Origin: Rhyzopertha dominica
Taxonomy: Eukaryota; Arthropoda; Insecta; Coleoptera; Bostrichidae
Reading direction: 5' to 3'
Length of the DNA stretch: 64,000 nucleotides
Assembly (NCBI GenBank): GCA_025024175.1
Contig: QCXZ01000064.1
Location: 37,097,325-37,161,324, forward strand
Part shown: piece after piece, positions 45,479 through 58,871 of the stretch
How positions within the stretch are numbered: the stretch's first letter is position 1
Layout: every line of letters begins with the position of its first letter
Notes under the pieces: generated by a model
Database searches by the model: none
Told to the model about the DNA's origin: nothing
What the model saw: the letters and a program-made list of their open reading frames with translations, nothing else
Made by a program: the position numbers and the translations under genes

Positions 45479-45717
45479 TTAATTGTGTTCCTCATTTTCG
45501 TCATCAACCTCTTCTTCCTCCTTCACACCTTCAACAGACTTATCGTCATCGAAATCGATATTCTTTTCTTCCAAAACTTGGCTACCTTTAGAAAGATCAG
45601 AAGCTGCAAATATGTATAGATAATATGCAAATTCTATTATATATTTAAACTTTCATCGTATTTTACCTTCCTCATTGGAGGGTTCTAAAATTTGTGCCGC
45701 AACTTGAGAAATTCCTT
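45479..45717 (-). pseudogene. Acidic two-exon gene fragment
   Basis: On the minus strand, an exon at 45717-45667 (reading GISQVAAQILEPSNEE) lies between TTAG and GTAAAA. A second exon at 45603-45479 follows TTTGCAG and reads SDLSKGSQVLEEKN, then VEGVKEEEEVDDENEEHN to a TAA. The acidic frame continues past the stop as CNDEDDDDENDD, which suggests that the stop is a late mutation or that the gene is decayed. Phase agrees across the intron. The plus-strand hydrophobic frame here is its mirror image. I do not recognise the family. It lies just outside the 39339-45136 transposon and may belong to a related copy. Confidence 0.4.
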
Positions 45718-45739
45718 CTAACCAGCAGAAAGGCGGTGA

Positions 45740-48417
45740 TTATAAGTGTTATCTCTGTTTGCAGAAGAAAACACACGCCAATTTGTAGTTAATATTGTAC
45801 ACTAAATGTGCTTTCAAAACCCCAGTTAAGAGTCCACAGAGTAAAAGATGATCTTTATTTTAATCTACAGTTGAGCCCGGCAATATATAAACGATCTGAA
45901 AATTGTATTAGCACCTAGATACTTAGGAGAATATAAATGGTATTTGTTACTTACGATTTAGCCCTCAAAGCAAAGCAAAGCTATAGCAATAATATTTTCG
46001 CGCTTAGCTCCTTGCACACATCACAATCTTAATACTAAATACACACTCGTTACACTCTTGGCCAAAGTTTGCAACGTGAATAATTTGATAACACCTACAC
46101 TTTCACCACAAACGAAATATATCACGTGGGCGTATCGACCGCAGGTTCCATTTTCACATTGAATGTAACAAAATGTTCCGAATAATTTGGTTTAACCCTA
46201 ATAGCACTAAAATGGTACTACAACTACCCAAGGATCTAAAAGGTTTGTAAAAATGTGGTTTATTTGAACAACATCCAAAATATTATATAAAGTAGCATTG
46301 TGATTAAATACTTTACATTTTATACAACCAGCAGCGCCCCGTTTATCTAGTTACTTTGTGTCGTTGGCAGCGTCAGCTACCTACACACGACAGGGATGCC
46401 TGATATTTCAAACCGCAAATCAGATGGAAAAGAGTTAAATTTAAAACTTTTATTAAAAAAACACTACTTAAAAAGTGCAGTATGTACACAGTGGTCCAGT
46501 TATTGTGCTTATCCAACTGACGGCTATGCTGCAAATCTATCTTAGAGAAAACCGTTTCGAACAAAATTTAGAGCAATGTAGCATACAATAGCATTCTGTT
46601 TGACAGTATTAAAGCAAACCTACGTTTTTGTAAATAAAACTACCAACTTTTATATCGAATATTATTATACATCAAATTCTAAGCAAAAAATTAATAGAAT
46701 ACAAATCTCAGTTGGCGACTTTATTTGAAATTTTAGAGAGAAAGGCTTCGAAGAAAAGTTTTAACACATGCCGCTTTTTTTGCTCTTATAGCTTTTGTTA
46801 GTAGAAACATGTTGGCAAAGTTGTGGGTTCTTTAGTGCTTTATTTATTTTATTTGTCAGTTGTACATAAACAGTTTTTGATATTAACATTTTTGATTTTG
46901 TTTATAATTGAGCTCATGAGTTCACTTGTTGTATTATGTTTATGTTGTGGTTGTTTTTATGTATTGACTCTCCACTTATCCATGCTGATGTGTTATCATC
47001 TCCTATATTATCATATTGTATTCACTATTGTGAATTTTGATTAAATTATAATAAGCCTGGATCTTGGGTGACGCTTTTATTTTGAAGCTGTTTAATAAAC
47101 CATTTATATTTTACAATATACGCACGCTTGAAATATCTTGCTTATTCACCATAGTTCGTTTAGATAATGTAATATCCGTGTGACTCCACTCCATCGCCGC
47201 TTTCCGATTTTCTAGAAAACAAATCAGCTAGAATATTGTCAAAAATAATGGTGACCTCAAATCCGAACATCCCATAACATCGAGCTTGTGTTCAATAACA
47301 TCTGATGCCGGTGCATATCTCGGAAAGAATTGAATATTCAGCGGCTGAAACAACGCTCGCGTTATTTCTGTTTTTGCGTCCTGTGCTTTTGCCGATGCAG
47401 GGCGTAAAGGAATGTCACATGAAGTTTTGATTTATTCTATGAATAAAACCGCCGGCCGCTATGTGTATTCCGAGCCATGTTCGTCGTCCTATTATAAGTG
47501 CAAACATATTGTTTTGTATGTATTAGAATGGAAATGATGGCGTCAGATGTTCATTGAGGTAGCAAAAACTGGGGTGTTACAGTGATAAACAGTAAAACTT
47601 TCTATTCTCTCCGACACCGTGATTGATTATGCGAGGGTAGAGAAGGAGGACTAAAAGCTACTGATGTGTGAATGTGACCTATCATTTCCACTGAATATTT
47701 TCAGCTTTTTTTAATTGTAGGTTAAACAAATAAAGCAGTAATCATAAATGCCGAACCGTAAAGCCGTTTTCAATTTCACAATACATTTGATGCATTTTTA
47801 ATTTTCGACACACATTGTAACGACCAGCAGTCCATTAACTGACAATCTGTAATCTTTTGTGTACACATACGGCACTCTAATAAATTATTTTGACTGCAGT
47901 GGTAAGCGGCTGCATTTAATGTAACTTTATTATAACAATGTAGGTAAATTTTTTCAAACTGATTTAGTGCATCACGTATTGTCCAATTTTACACAGTTGG
48001 AGTGCAACAATGCAAATTTAAATTTTAATGTACATTGTAGCAAACGCCTTCTTTGTTTTAGTTATTTAGTTATGTTTTGTTGTATTTGAAACGCAGACTA
48101 CGTCTTTCAAGTGCCAATGCTTCGCACAGCGTGTGTATGTCTATGGTGTCCAAGCCGAAAGTCTCATACACTGTTCCACCTTAACAACTCATTATAATAG
48201 TTGAAAAGATTACCAATTGCATTGTATTTAACGGAAAGCCGTTTACATTACTAATTTTCAGATTTTAATGGATTAGTTACCCTACAATAAAAGATCACAG
48301 AAACAAAAACAAAGGAAGCACTTATTAACTAACACTAATTGAGATTATTCATTACTTTCATTCTAACTGCTGTTACCACTTATGGATTAGTCGTGTATGG
48401 TAATGCTATTTTCATAA
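45740..48417. other. Unassigned sequence
   Basis: A GTAAGT donor-like site on the minus strand near 45950 could end an upstream untranslated exon of the acidic gene. TGTAAATTTTACA-like motifs near 47930-48050 resemble the subterminal repeats of the 39-45 kb transposon. No other gene or repeat is seen. Confidence 0.35.
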
Positions 48418-48705
48418 GATATTCTCTACAGTTTCTTCACAAAACTGGTTAGATTTTTTTACTGGAAGTCTCATTGTGACTGGATCTGATATTAATAATA
48501 ATCGATTTAATGCAGCTATGCTGCAATGCATGCGTGAAAATATTTTGGAATAACCTATATCCACAAAAATGTTTATTTCGGGCTTCTGCGGCTTCCTCGG
48601 GTAAAACTTTTGTAGAAAGAAGTGCACCTATTAGTATTTCCATGTTGTGTCCCAAAAATTGCATTAATAGTCGATGTCATTGGATACCACCCATAAAGTT
48701 GAATA
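48418..48705 (-). pseudogene. Transposon-like protein remnant of unclassified family
   Basis: On the minus strand WYPMTSTI is followed, in the next frame, by FLGHNMEILIGALLSTK, then VLPEEAAEARNKHF, and, after a further frame change, RLLLISDPVTMRLPVKK. I recall this order (WYxM, then H..I...., then EEAxEARNK, then LLxSSDP) from repetitive transposon-like proteins common in insect genomes whose class I cannot name. At least two frameshifts show that it is dead. No terminal repeats were identified around it. Confidence in the recollection is moderate; a domain search would decide. Confidence 0.4.
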
Positions 48706-51700
48706 TACAATTTATTCGTTTATTTAGTATACTTTGATTTTACTTTGAATTTACGTGATATGCACTAGATATAACTTACAGTATTACGTTAAGACTGTAT
48801 ATAACATCTATTCCAGTAATTTTCGCACTTTTCGCATAATCGCTGAAGAAACGCCTTGATGTATTTCCATCATTGAAACCCCATAACCGGCTTGAGGCAT
48901 ATCAGCTCAAGCTCAAGGACATCTTCGTTCAAAATCTAGAATAAAATTTATTGCTGTTAATTTAGTATTGCAATGAGAATCTGAGAATTCAATTCTATTT
49001 AACCACATTAACATATAGATACATGTCCTGTAATTTCTTTTGTACCCTTCATTAACGACCTCGATGTTTCTAACTTGTCATTTCTTGATTGGCAATGTAC
49101 TTACAGGAAACATGTAGTAAATTTTCAAAAAAAAAAGAATGCTTGCACGGAGAATACATAAACCAAACTTCAAGTTTTCCATTGAAGCAGTTATTTTTGT
49201 TGTTAGGTCAATAAATTCTTTTGAAGTTGCGCCGTATATACCTATAGTAACTTGTGGTGGACGCGATATGGATTACGACATTACATTCTTTGCCGTCCAC
49301 AATTGTAAATAATAAAATGTATTTTATTGTTGTGTTCGCTTCCAAAAGTACTCAGTATGTTTATCTATTTTTGAATTGGTATAGTCAACTACATCATTGG
49401 TGACTAATATATGTACCTTATTCTGTTGTGCAGACAATAGCGTAGTGAAGAAGTTACAAGATGTTGCCAAATTACTCGTATTTTATTTTCGTGTTTACGA
49501 ACTAAATACCTGCAAAGGTACTAGGCTACTTTGTAAAATGAACGTGTCATCTATATTTTCGTTTTCATTCGTTTGTTTATATTCTAACGTATGCCCATAA
49601 TTTGTAAATAATTTCTATTTTTTTATCGGGTAAAAATGATATAAAACATTCAGTTAGCTGATATCATTAATCTTTAGTAGTAAGATTATTCATTTACAGC
49701 TATTTTGGCTCTGCAAAATGCTGAAAATGCATAATATAATCTTGTGATATTCTTATTTGTATATGATGAGCGCAAAGTCCTAAAACGGCTATACTCGATA
49801 TCGGCGTGATGTCAGCACGTTCTAGAAGGCGAACATCTTGTAGAAGTAACCTTTTGTTTAAATTGTTTGAGCTTTGAGCGTTTCACTAAGTATCTGACAG
49901 GTGTTGGTACTGTAATCTTGTTGGTTGTTTGGCAACATATCGAAAGGATAGCATTCCGTTATACCCTTTACTATCTGTGATTCGAAATCAGTACGACAAG
50001 ACTTGAGATCTTTCCGCGAGAAGACGGTCAACTTGGCTATCGCGAATAAATCAGCCTGAACTGTTTAAATTAACAAACGCCAGAGGCATGAAAGCCTGCA
50101 ACAAGCACATAATATATGAAGGTTAGCTGATTGGTTAGGTGATAAAATTAGTCAACAAATCTCTGAACCTCTCTTCAACTTAACTCCACCACATAATTCT
50201 ACGAGTACTTTATTCTTATGCTTATTCGCATCAACACCGTACCACCATAGCGATTATGGGTTCACAAATAACTAACTTTGGTATAAACCATGTGAGACAT
50301 GTGGCTTCTGCAATATGACCGCCTTTCGCAGTAGTTGATGTCCCATTCGATAAGTGGCGCTCTCACTAATTCGAGCTATTGGCTGTTTCTTTTAAACTAA
50401 ACTTAGGTTTGGATGTTTAGAAACGATCAAACTCCGTAGCTTACCATCGCGCTTTGATCGTGTACAAACTTCTAAACCTAGCACTGTGCAAATGGAGAAC
50501 GTCCAAAGTTAATGGTTTATGTAAGGTTATATCTGTTTCTATACCTCAGTAGGCAGGTGGGGCTTTTTTAAACCTTTAGACGACATGAGACGCATTGATG
50601 TCGCGCGACTCACACAACTTCATTGTGTACCGTTAAGTCAACATCTCAGTAGTTATTGATAATCTAAAGTTCCCTGTTCTGTTTATTTACTATCACTTGA
50701 TCTTATTAAGGATGTAAGTACGGGGCATTTAAAAATGAAAAAAAAAACTATACTTTTATAGATAAACATCATTATAGCTGTATATGTAAAGTCAGAATAT
50801 AACTATCCTCGAAATATCCATAACAAAAATAGTAAACCACTTCAAGGAAAACACTGTAAAAGAATAAGAATTTTCTAGATCATCGCACACAAGATGACAG
50901 CGTTTCGCATTAGGCGAATTGTGACGCGACCTAAAGTTATTGCTCGAGCCATACGTTTATTTTATCAGGAAATAAATTATTTCTCAGAATTCAACTCTTC
51001 AGAAAAAGGGTAATATAGTCAGGTTTGTGCATCAAATGCCATCACCTTTCGGTTCATGATTGGTGAAAATCGAATTATAAATAAACTTTATATTTTTTAG
51101 CTATTTTTCTATTACTAAATTAATGTGTATCAAATTCAAACTGCTATTTTAAATTAGGTTCGTTTTAATACATTTAAGTACAAACTCGTCCAACACGAAT
51201 AGTTTATTAAATTATAATCCATTCTGACAGCTTTATTGCCAGATATTTTATTAGGAAGGCCCGCACTAAATAATGCATTAACAGAAGCCGATCTTTATCT
51301 TTTGCAGCGATTCCTCAAGAGCGCTAAGCCGCGAACGTGACGGTTACGTCTGTGAAAACCTCTCGAAACTTTCCCTTATATATCATGATATATTCAATTT
51401 CCTCACAGTTCGACATGTTTATTTCCAGAAGTTTTTTAATATTCTGACTACGGTGATTTAGTGTGCCGACCAATAAGGCACCGGCGGTGTTACCTGAACT
51501 ATAAATTCGTAAAGCCTGTCGAAACCTGTGAGTGCATACGAGCAAGCAGATTCAAAGAGAAGCGGACAACAAAAAAACATATAATAGTTCAAAACGGTAA
51601 TTCACGCAACTTCCATTCGATAGGTAAATTTTACTCAGCAAAAGGTCATTATGTAAAGTTTTATTATTATCTTATTTTGCTTAGGTCTTAGGTCATTTGC

Positions 51701-52094
51701 CCATCAACATAACTGAACTACTTAAATATTTTTGTTTCCTGGATCGAGACAACTGCACGCCGACAGCGGTTTCAATAAATTAATAACTTATGGTTGCATT
51801 ACTACGAGAACAGTGGATGAGATTATCCACTGTTCATTGTTACAATCACATTCATTCATGACCAAACCTAACGCTAGTCCTAAATACTGACGGCACTTAT
51901 TCTGGTATAAACAATGAAGTGGACGTCTGTGATTGGATGCCAAAATCATATTAACTTAACGATCCCCTACTGATTCTACCATTCGAATTATGACTAACCT
52001 TTGATGATGTTCAAATAGATATGCCTTTGAAATGTGACGTTTTTGGTGTGCCGTATCAAATCATGAACTTCACCCTCACTTCTAAGGATTATCC
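48706..52094. other. Unassigned sequence
   Basis: Short frames at 49397-49600, 51324-51545 and 51461-51691 have no recognisable domain. No repeat boundaries were found. Confidence 0.4.
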
Positions 52095-53210
52095 TTATAG
52101 GTCTAGTCTAAGGATAACTCACTTATAAGGATAATGGTTTTTGCCATCTGTCATGCTACAAAAATGGTCCTCTTTAGAAAGAGGATGAATAGAGATTTCA
52201 GGAGTGACCAGTAGATGGCGGCAACTTACGGGGATATGTATAAAGCCAGTAGATAGATAAGGTACCGCAATTGTCCGTCATTGTAGTGCAAAATAGCAGC
52301 CGTAAATTTAAATGNTTATGTAGAAGACGGAGTCAAACTTATTTGGTTTATATGGTTTTGGTTTCATCCGCCATTTTAGTGCACAAATATGGATAATGAA
52401 TTGCGGTACTGTANTGTATTTAGTGACTGTAGGTATATGATTTTTACATGTATTGCTCTTTTTATCATCTTATTCAGAGTGAAACACATAATAATGGTAA
52501 TGCAATATGAGGATATGACATACGAATATGTTATACAAACTTTCAATACGCTCTGAACAGTTACAACGCGGAATAGGCTCTGTATTTAAAGTTAAGTACT
52601 GTTTCACAAATTTACCTTTTGGGTGTTTTTGAACTTTCACAGTTGTGCTAAATTCGTTGTTTAGCATTCGATTTGGCGAAATTTAAGGTCGCGCAGAAAA
52701 GCAAAAAATGTGCGGTAGTACAACCATTGTTACTATGCGGTAATTTTATACTCATGAAGATAAACTGAATGGTTTGTATTCGTAGTTTTATAACTTGAAA
52801 CGAAAATAAAACCTAACGTTTACTCAGTAAAAAAGAAATTGTGTCACATTGTGCTTAGCTTATTCAAAAATTATACACTTTACAGTCACTAAATATATTA
52901 CAGTACCGCAATTTATTGTCCATATTTTTGCTCTAAGATGGCTGATGAAACCAAAACCATAGAAACCAAATAGGTTTCATCCCGTCTTCTACATAAACAT
53001 TTAAATTTACCGCTACTATTTTGCACTAAAATGGCGGAGAGTTGCGGTACTTTATCTATCTAGTAACTTTAATACACTTTAACATGGGGCGTCATCTGTC
53101 GGCAATCCGTAAAAATTCACCGGCTAAAACAGGAACGCTGCCGAATCGTTTGTTAAGTATCCTTAGTGGAGTTATTCGTAGTCTAGTACAAGCGTTGGAC
53201 TGTCGGAGAG
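52095..53210. mobile_element. Large foldback element
   Basis: The strongest arms are 52244-52445 and 52865-53070. They share AGATAGATAARGTACCGCAA, CAAAATAG, TAAATTTAAATG, ATGTAGAAGACGG, GGTTTTGGTTTCATC and TTTAGTGACTGTA in inverted orientation. Weaker pairing continues outward through AGATGRCG and TAAGGATA blocks to about 52095 and 53210. The interior (52446-52864) has no recognisable transposase. Exact ends and target duplication could not be fixed. Three ambiguous bases fall inside the element. Confidence 0.7.
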
Positions 53211-53876
53211 TTGTCGGCGACCAAGTCTTAAGCAGCGCATGTTGCAGNTGGCTGGGTCAGGTTGAATTGCATTCTTTACGGCTCTAATCGTCTCAGTATC
53301 AAAGACCTGGTCAGTACTCACTTACTCCTATGCTCCTGAACACCAAAAACTATAATGTTCTTCCTCTTTCTCTCCCACTCAGCAACTTCCTGGTAGATCT
53401 TATTCAATATATCACTTGCTGTTGTATTACCTAGCACTTCAGAGTATGTTAGCTTTGACATAGATGTACCTAATTTAGTTATCTTCGAAGGACATCATAA
53501 CATGTTCGATTGCATCAGCCAAAAACACGTGCTTGCTTATCAATTTTATGATACTGTTNAGAAGAAATGTAAGACATCTCTAGAGCTCGCTAACCAGCTA
53601 CCCTTGCCAGTAAAAGCAAGCAAAACTCTATGTAAAAGAAACTTGTAACTCTTATTAGGTTATTATCAAAATTCTTGCAGCTGCAATGATAAAACAGAAT
53701 TTATGATCAAATTGTAAGCATCCACCGCAATCAGACTTTTAAGGTAAGCCTTTCAATTCGCTTAAGTATAATAAACCCAGTAGCAGCAGCAAATATTATT
53801 TTCTTCCCGAGTGTCCCAGCACTGCTCTGCTAATGCTTCATAATTTAACTTAAAAAACCGCTGCAAATTGAATCAA
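53211..53876. other. Unassigned sequence
   Basis: No gene or repeat recognised; one ambiguous base at 53560. Confidence 0.4.
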
Positions 53877-53878
53877 TA

Positions 53879-54721
53879 CTTCCACATCCAATTGTCAAAA
53901 TGACATTTACGTTTTTATTTCTTATATTATACGATTAGTAATCAGGTTTTGAGCATTTTTTTTCTTGACACATTTTTTCTAAGACAAACAGTCCTCGTGA
54001 TATTAGCAAAAATATATACACTTTTAAAATCGATTTTTTCCAAATAACTCGAAAATTATTAACTTAAAAAAAATTACAATAGCGCTTTCTGATCAGAAAT
54101 TTGATTTTCTATATACCATAATTTAAAAAAAAATCATACGAGCAGGGTCCAAAATAGGTTTCTTGGAAATATTTCGAAAATGTCAAAATTTTGGATAAAT
54201 TTTCAGACACTTTTTGTGAGAAATTTTATTTCTTATCTGATGGTATTTTCATTTTTTGAATATATTAAATATACTCGGAGATATTTAAGAAAAACCGTTC
54301 TCTTTAAATGACGCTTTTTTGCTAATATCTTCTAAACAGTTTGCTGTACCGAAAATTTATAAGAACTAATAATACTCGCAGTTATACTACTAATCACATA
54401 TTAAAACGAAAAAATATAAAAAAATAAAAATTTGCAAAAATGGTAGTTACCCCCTTCCCTTACCGATAACCTACTTACCCCACAAACAATAGGTCGCTTT
54501 GGGTAGTTAAGATTTATACGTTTGCCAAATTTCACGTTCATATATTACGTCTTTCGAAAGTTATCGTGTTCACAAACAAAAGCACAGACACACAAACAAA
54601 AAATTTTTTTGCTCAAATTTCGTTTTTTTGCGTTTTCGACCATTTTAAAGCGAATGAGCAAATAAAAATTTTTGAAAATTTTTTTCGCGATACAATACTT
54701 CCCATCCGTTGGATGTGGAAG
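53879..54721. mobile_element. TA-flanked mariner-type MITE
   Basis: CTTCCACATCCAATTG at the left and its near reverse complement (CCGTTGGATGTGGAAG) at the right, with TA directly outside both (53877-53878 and 54722-54723). The 843-bp interior is AT-rich and full of homopolymers, with no intact frame of note. The inverted termini are only about 15 bp long. Confidence 0.7.
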
Positions 54722-54723
54722 TA

Positions 54724-57556
54724 AAACAAGCTTTCAATCTCTGGCTGCGAAAGCTGACGTCCTTTATAAATTATAACTAGTTTAATTTTCAATGTGTCTG
54801 AACTTGCTTGGTGGCTTTTCAGTCGCTTTTTCTTATACATGTCTAAACGTTAAATAAACGTCCGCATTTCTACAACCATTCTTTCTGGCGCTTTCGGTAG
54901 CTGAAGTATTTTTGTTTGTAACAACTGTACCGGTAGCCTAAGGTTAGTGTATAATATAAGCTATTAATACATTAAATTGCACTACTATACAGCTTAAATG
55001 TAGATTTACTTTATTCTTTACTGCTGGGACACAAGAGCGTAACCAGCGATTAGTTAGTATGTCACAGAAATAAGCTATCAGGTAATCTGTATCATATATC
55101 AAAACATTGACATATCGAATCACGTTCTGATTATCATCGGTATATCAATGTACAGAAATTATGGTATGTTAATTATCGCGTTAAATCCAGAATACACACC
55201 GATGACAAAATGCGTCCAAAAGTTTGCTGATACACCAGTTTTAAAATGTCTCGATCAGTTTCGCCTTTATTAGCGCTCGTAAGTGCAGTTTAGGTCTAAT
55301 GCAGATACATATTTCATCTCAATGTTTTGCTAATAGCTTTAGTTCTATGGCNAACAGTTAATATAGCAAGTAAAACAATGCAGTAACGACCGATGGGAAA
55401 TCATCAGGTTATTATAGTTGCCCGATTTCATCATTTGAATGCCGTCCGTGAAGGCCTAAGCTAATAGCTAATACAAAAACTAATTAAATTCATAATAATA
55501 AAATTACATCTTTAGTTCTCCACAGAGACGAGTGGATAATATCAAATTGCCACTAGATGATATCCTAATTTTCGCATAAATTAAATTCATGTCACAGGAT
55601 GTTACATATTGTAAAAGAGCTGTAACACGTTTGCACCTTCTTCTAAGTTCTAAACTGGCTATAAATACAACTTGCGGTATGCTTTACTGTTACTATCCTC
55701 CCATATGTACGTGATAAAGAAAATTTTTTAACACATTTCTAACTTACTAAGGGACAATGACTCTGCGCGTATACATTTTAATAAACAAGTGATCAGCACT
55801 TGATTTAAAAACAAATTGTAAGTTCAATTTTATTTTCTTGAGAAGTCGGATATGCTCGCTAAAAGAATGAAATTGACATATNTTCCGGGGGTACACTCGA
55901 ATATCCGCGGGGTTGTAAGCGTAATTCATTAACGTCGGTGATGCTTTACAACAGTAGACATAAACATTGCAATATCTACTTACTAATTTTCTTTCTATTC
56001 AACCCCAAACAAGACACTAACTACATACTTTCGAAAATCATGCAACCGTTTCCACCATTACCACATTCGCTGGTTATAAACATACAGATATATTGCTGTA
56101 ATTCTTGTTTGCGTTGAAAGGTCGCGTTGTAAATTTTCTGTATCTCGGCTTTCTCCACTTCCTGATTTGCTCCAGCCACTTTCGTATGCATGGAACTTGC
56201 TGCGTCTGAGTTGTATTTATGTCTGAAAATTCAAAATACAATTGCCGCTGGCGCTCACGGCGAAGTTATGTACCTACAAATTCCCTTAATGAGTGCGCCG
56301 GTTCGACCCGAAGAAATAACAACGAGCGATCGGAAGTTTCTTTATATCAGAACACTCGTTAGGCAGTGATAGTATGTCGTACTTTCTCTTTTTGTCCAGG
56401 ACAGCGTAGGGCGATTGGGAGGGGATAGGGAGCGAAGGTTTAGCTTTGGGGGCCTTGGTTATTTGTGTCCATTAACCTGGAAAACTCACGAAGACATGTT
56501 CTTAAAGGGTTGTTATTGCTCTACTGCGGACCTAGTTCAGTGGTGTCTGTAGAAATCGATAGCTAAAGCGGCTGCAGTTCACTTAATTGATTAGATAACG
56601 TTTACCCTACGGATCAGTCGCTATTAGTGCAATCCTGGCATGATTTACTAAAACATGTATACAGGGTAATTGATTTGCGCAGTCCTTAATTGCGCTTTCT
56701 GGTTGCTCATATGTATAATTTATTCGAGAGCTAAACTTGGAATTGCAAGCTATCTAAGGGAAGTTTTTTCTAGACGTACAGTTAAAGTAGAGACGGCCTT
56801 ATGGGTCAGGCCATTCGATGGAAAAACTTAAGTTGGAGTTTTATTCGACCCATACAAAGCGACGGGACGGCGAATATAATTGCATTAATTATCAACGTTT
56901 ATTGAAATTTATTTCCTATATTACCCTTATTTGATCAGTCACTGGAAAAGAAAATTCTTGGTACAACTGGCAATACAGTATAAAACAATACAATATTGTG
57001 ATAACAGCATGGAGTAACTATCGTGTTATTGCGGCAGAATATTGCAAAACCGATAATCGAATATAATTAAATTCAATAAATGGAAATGCTCCAAATGTGT
57101 AAAGTGTTACTTTTTGTAGATCGTTGATAAGTGTAATATTGTTTTCTTCGCATTTCTGAGGTACGCCTTGTCAAATCATCCCGCAACTTGTAACGAAGTG
57201 GAAGTGTAAGACTCATGAACTTCTTCCTTAATAAACTTTAACCTGCTAGAACACAATGGTTTGATAAATAGTGCATGTGCACATATTCTCACATGTAAAC
57301 CGGTTAATGTTTCTTTTTATTAGCATGCCACTTTCCTTCACACACCATTATGCGAGCTACAATCTAAGTTGTATCGGTATTGCTTCTGCTATGCACTGCC
57401 ATCGGGGAGGCTGTGTGATCCACAAGCGAGAAAGCGTTATTAAATTATACTTTATACACTTATAAGCAAGTGGTTTATTTATACATATATGTATTGTAGA
57501 CTACAGCTTTTTTACGTAATTATAAACAAACTTCAAAACGACGTCATCAATATAGT
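54724..57556. other. Unassigned sequence with a small retrozyme relic
   Basis: AGTGCAGTTTAGGTCTAATG and the next four bases (55281-55304) match the ribozyme-flanking part of the 350-bp unit at 22 of 24 positions; the core beside it is decayed. Otherwise no gene or repeat is recognised. Ambiguous bases lie at 55352 and 55882. Confidence 0.4.
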
Positions 57557-58727
57557 GTCTCAATACGCTATATTAGTGCTGACGTAATGACGGCCATTTT
57601 TCTGCGGTACGTCAAAGTCCTGGATCCTGACAAACCGAGTTGTCATAACGTGCATAACGGACCTCAGTGTTAGGCGCAATTTTGTGACTTTAAAAGAATA
57701 TTTAGGAGTGTTACTGTGCTTATTTGAGTAGCTTACACTCCATCGTTGTGCTTCACAAGTATTACAAACCGAAATTACATTTAGTTTAGATCCTGAATCA
57801 AAACAAACCAAGTTGTCATAACGTGCATAAGGTAGTTCAGTGCTCGGTGCAATTTTTTAGTGTTGAAAGAATATTTTAAAGTGTTACTGTGTATGATTGA
57901 GTAGCTGACACTCCTTTGCTTCACTTAGCAAGTATTACAAACGTAAATTACATTTAGTTACAATGTAGGTATTGCCGAAAGCTTAACCTACAATAAGTGC
58001 GTGTGTAGAGCATTACAATTTACATGTTGTACCGGAAGATGGTAACGTGCTAGGTCCCTGGATGTTCTTGTTATAATGAGAGAGAAACATATAAACTTTA
58101 AGCACTTATTTTAGATTGTCTTTCAACAATAGATTGCAACTTAATGGAATTTCGGTTTGCAATACTTAATGAATACTACAAAGGTATGTAAACCACTCAA
58201 ACATACACAGTAACACTGCAAAATATTGTATTATACTATAATTTTGCTCTGAACATTGAGTGTCACTGTGTATTTTTAGTGGTTTACGTTCCTTCGTATA
58301 ATTTAGTATTACAAACCAAAATTACATTTAGTTGCAATCTATTGTTTAAAAACAACCTAAAGGAACTGCTGTAAAGATTACACTTTCTCTCTCATTATAA
58401 CGGGGAAAATCCAGGGACCCAACCCATTACCATTATCTGGTAAAACCTGTAATTGTAATGCTCCACACACGTATTTAGTGTATGTTCAGCTTTTCAGCAA
58501 TACATTGCATCTAAATGTAATTTCGGTTTGTAATACTTGCTAAGTAAAGCGAAGTAGTGTAAGCTACTCAAACATACACAGTAGCACTTTAAAATACTCT
58601 GACACTAAAAAATTACACCAAACGCTGAACCCCCTTACGCACATTATGACAACTAAGTAGGTTGGTTTGGATCCGAGATCTTCACGTATCGCAGCAAAAT
58701 GGCCGGCATCTACGTCACACTAATATA
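57557..58727. mobile_element. Large foldback element with internal duplication
   Basis: The left end (CTATATTAGTGCTGACGTAA, then GGCCATTTTTCTGCGGTACG) mirrors the right end near 58690-58727. The arms pair inward through TTGTCATAACGTGCATAA, CAAGTATTACAAACCGAAAT and GGGTCCCTGGAT blocks to a centre near 58240. In the left arm a segment of about 165 bp is repeated in tandem (from about 57630 and 57805). No protein is encoded. A separate third copy of the terminus follows at 58778. Confidence 0.75.
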
Positions 58728-58777
58728 GAGTAGAGCCATCGTAATATACCCTTAAACGGGAGGCAGAACTAAGTAAT

Positions 58778-58871
58778 ACGCTATATTAGTGTGACGTAGA
58801 TATCGGCCATTATACTGCGATACCTCAAGATCCCGGATCCAAACCAACCTGCTTAGTTGTCATAATGTGCG
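58778..58871. repeat. Extra direct copy of the foldback terminus
   Basis: AATACGCTATATTAGTGTGA followed by CGTAGATATCGGCCATTATA and the GTTGTCATAATGTGCGTAA block repeats the left end of the 57557 element in the same orientation, 50 bp after its right end. It breaks off at about 58871. Confidence 0.75.

Noticed and set aside
45380..45619. Plus-strand hydrophobic protein with apparent membrane segments
   Set aside because: It is the mirror image of acidic GAA/GAT-rich exons on the minus strand that have splice sites in phase.
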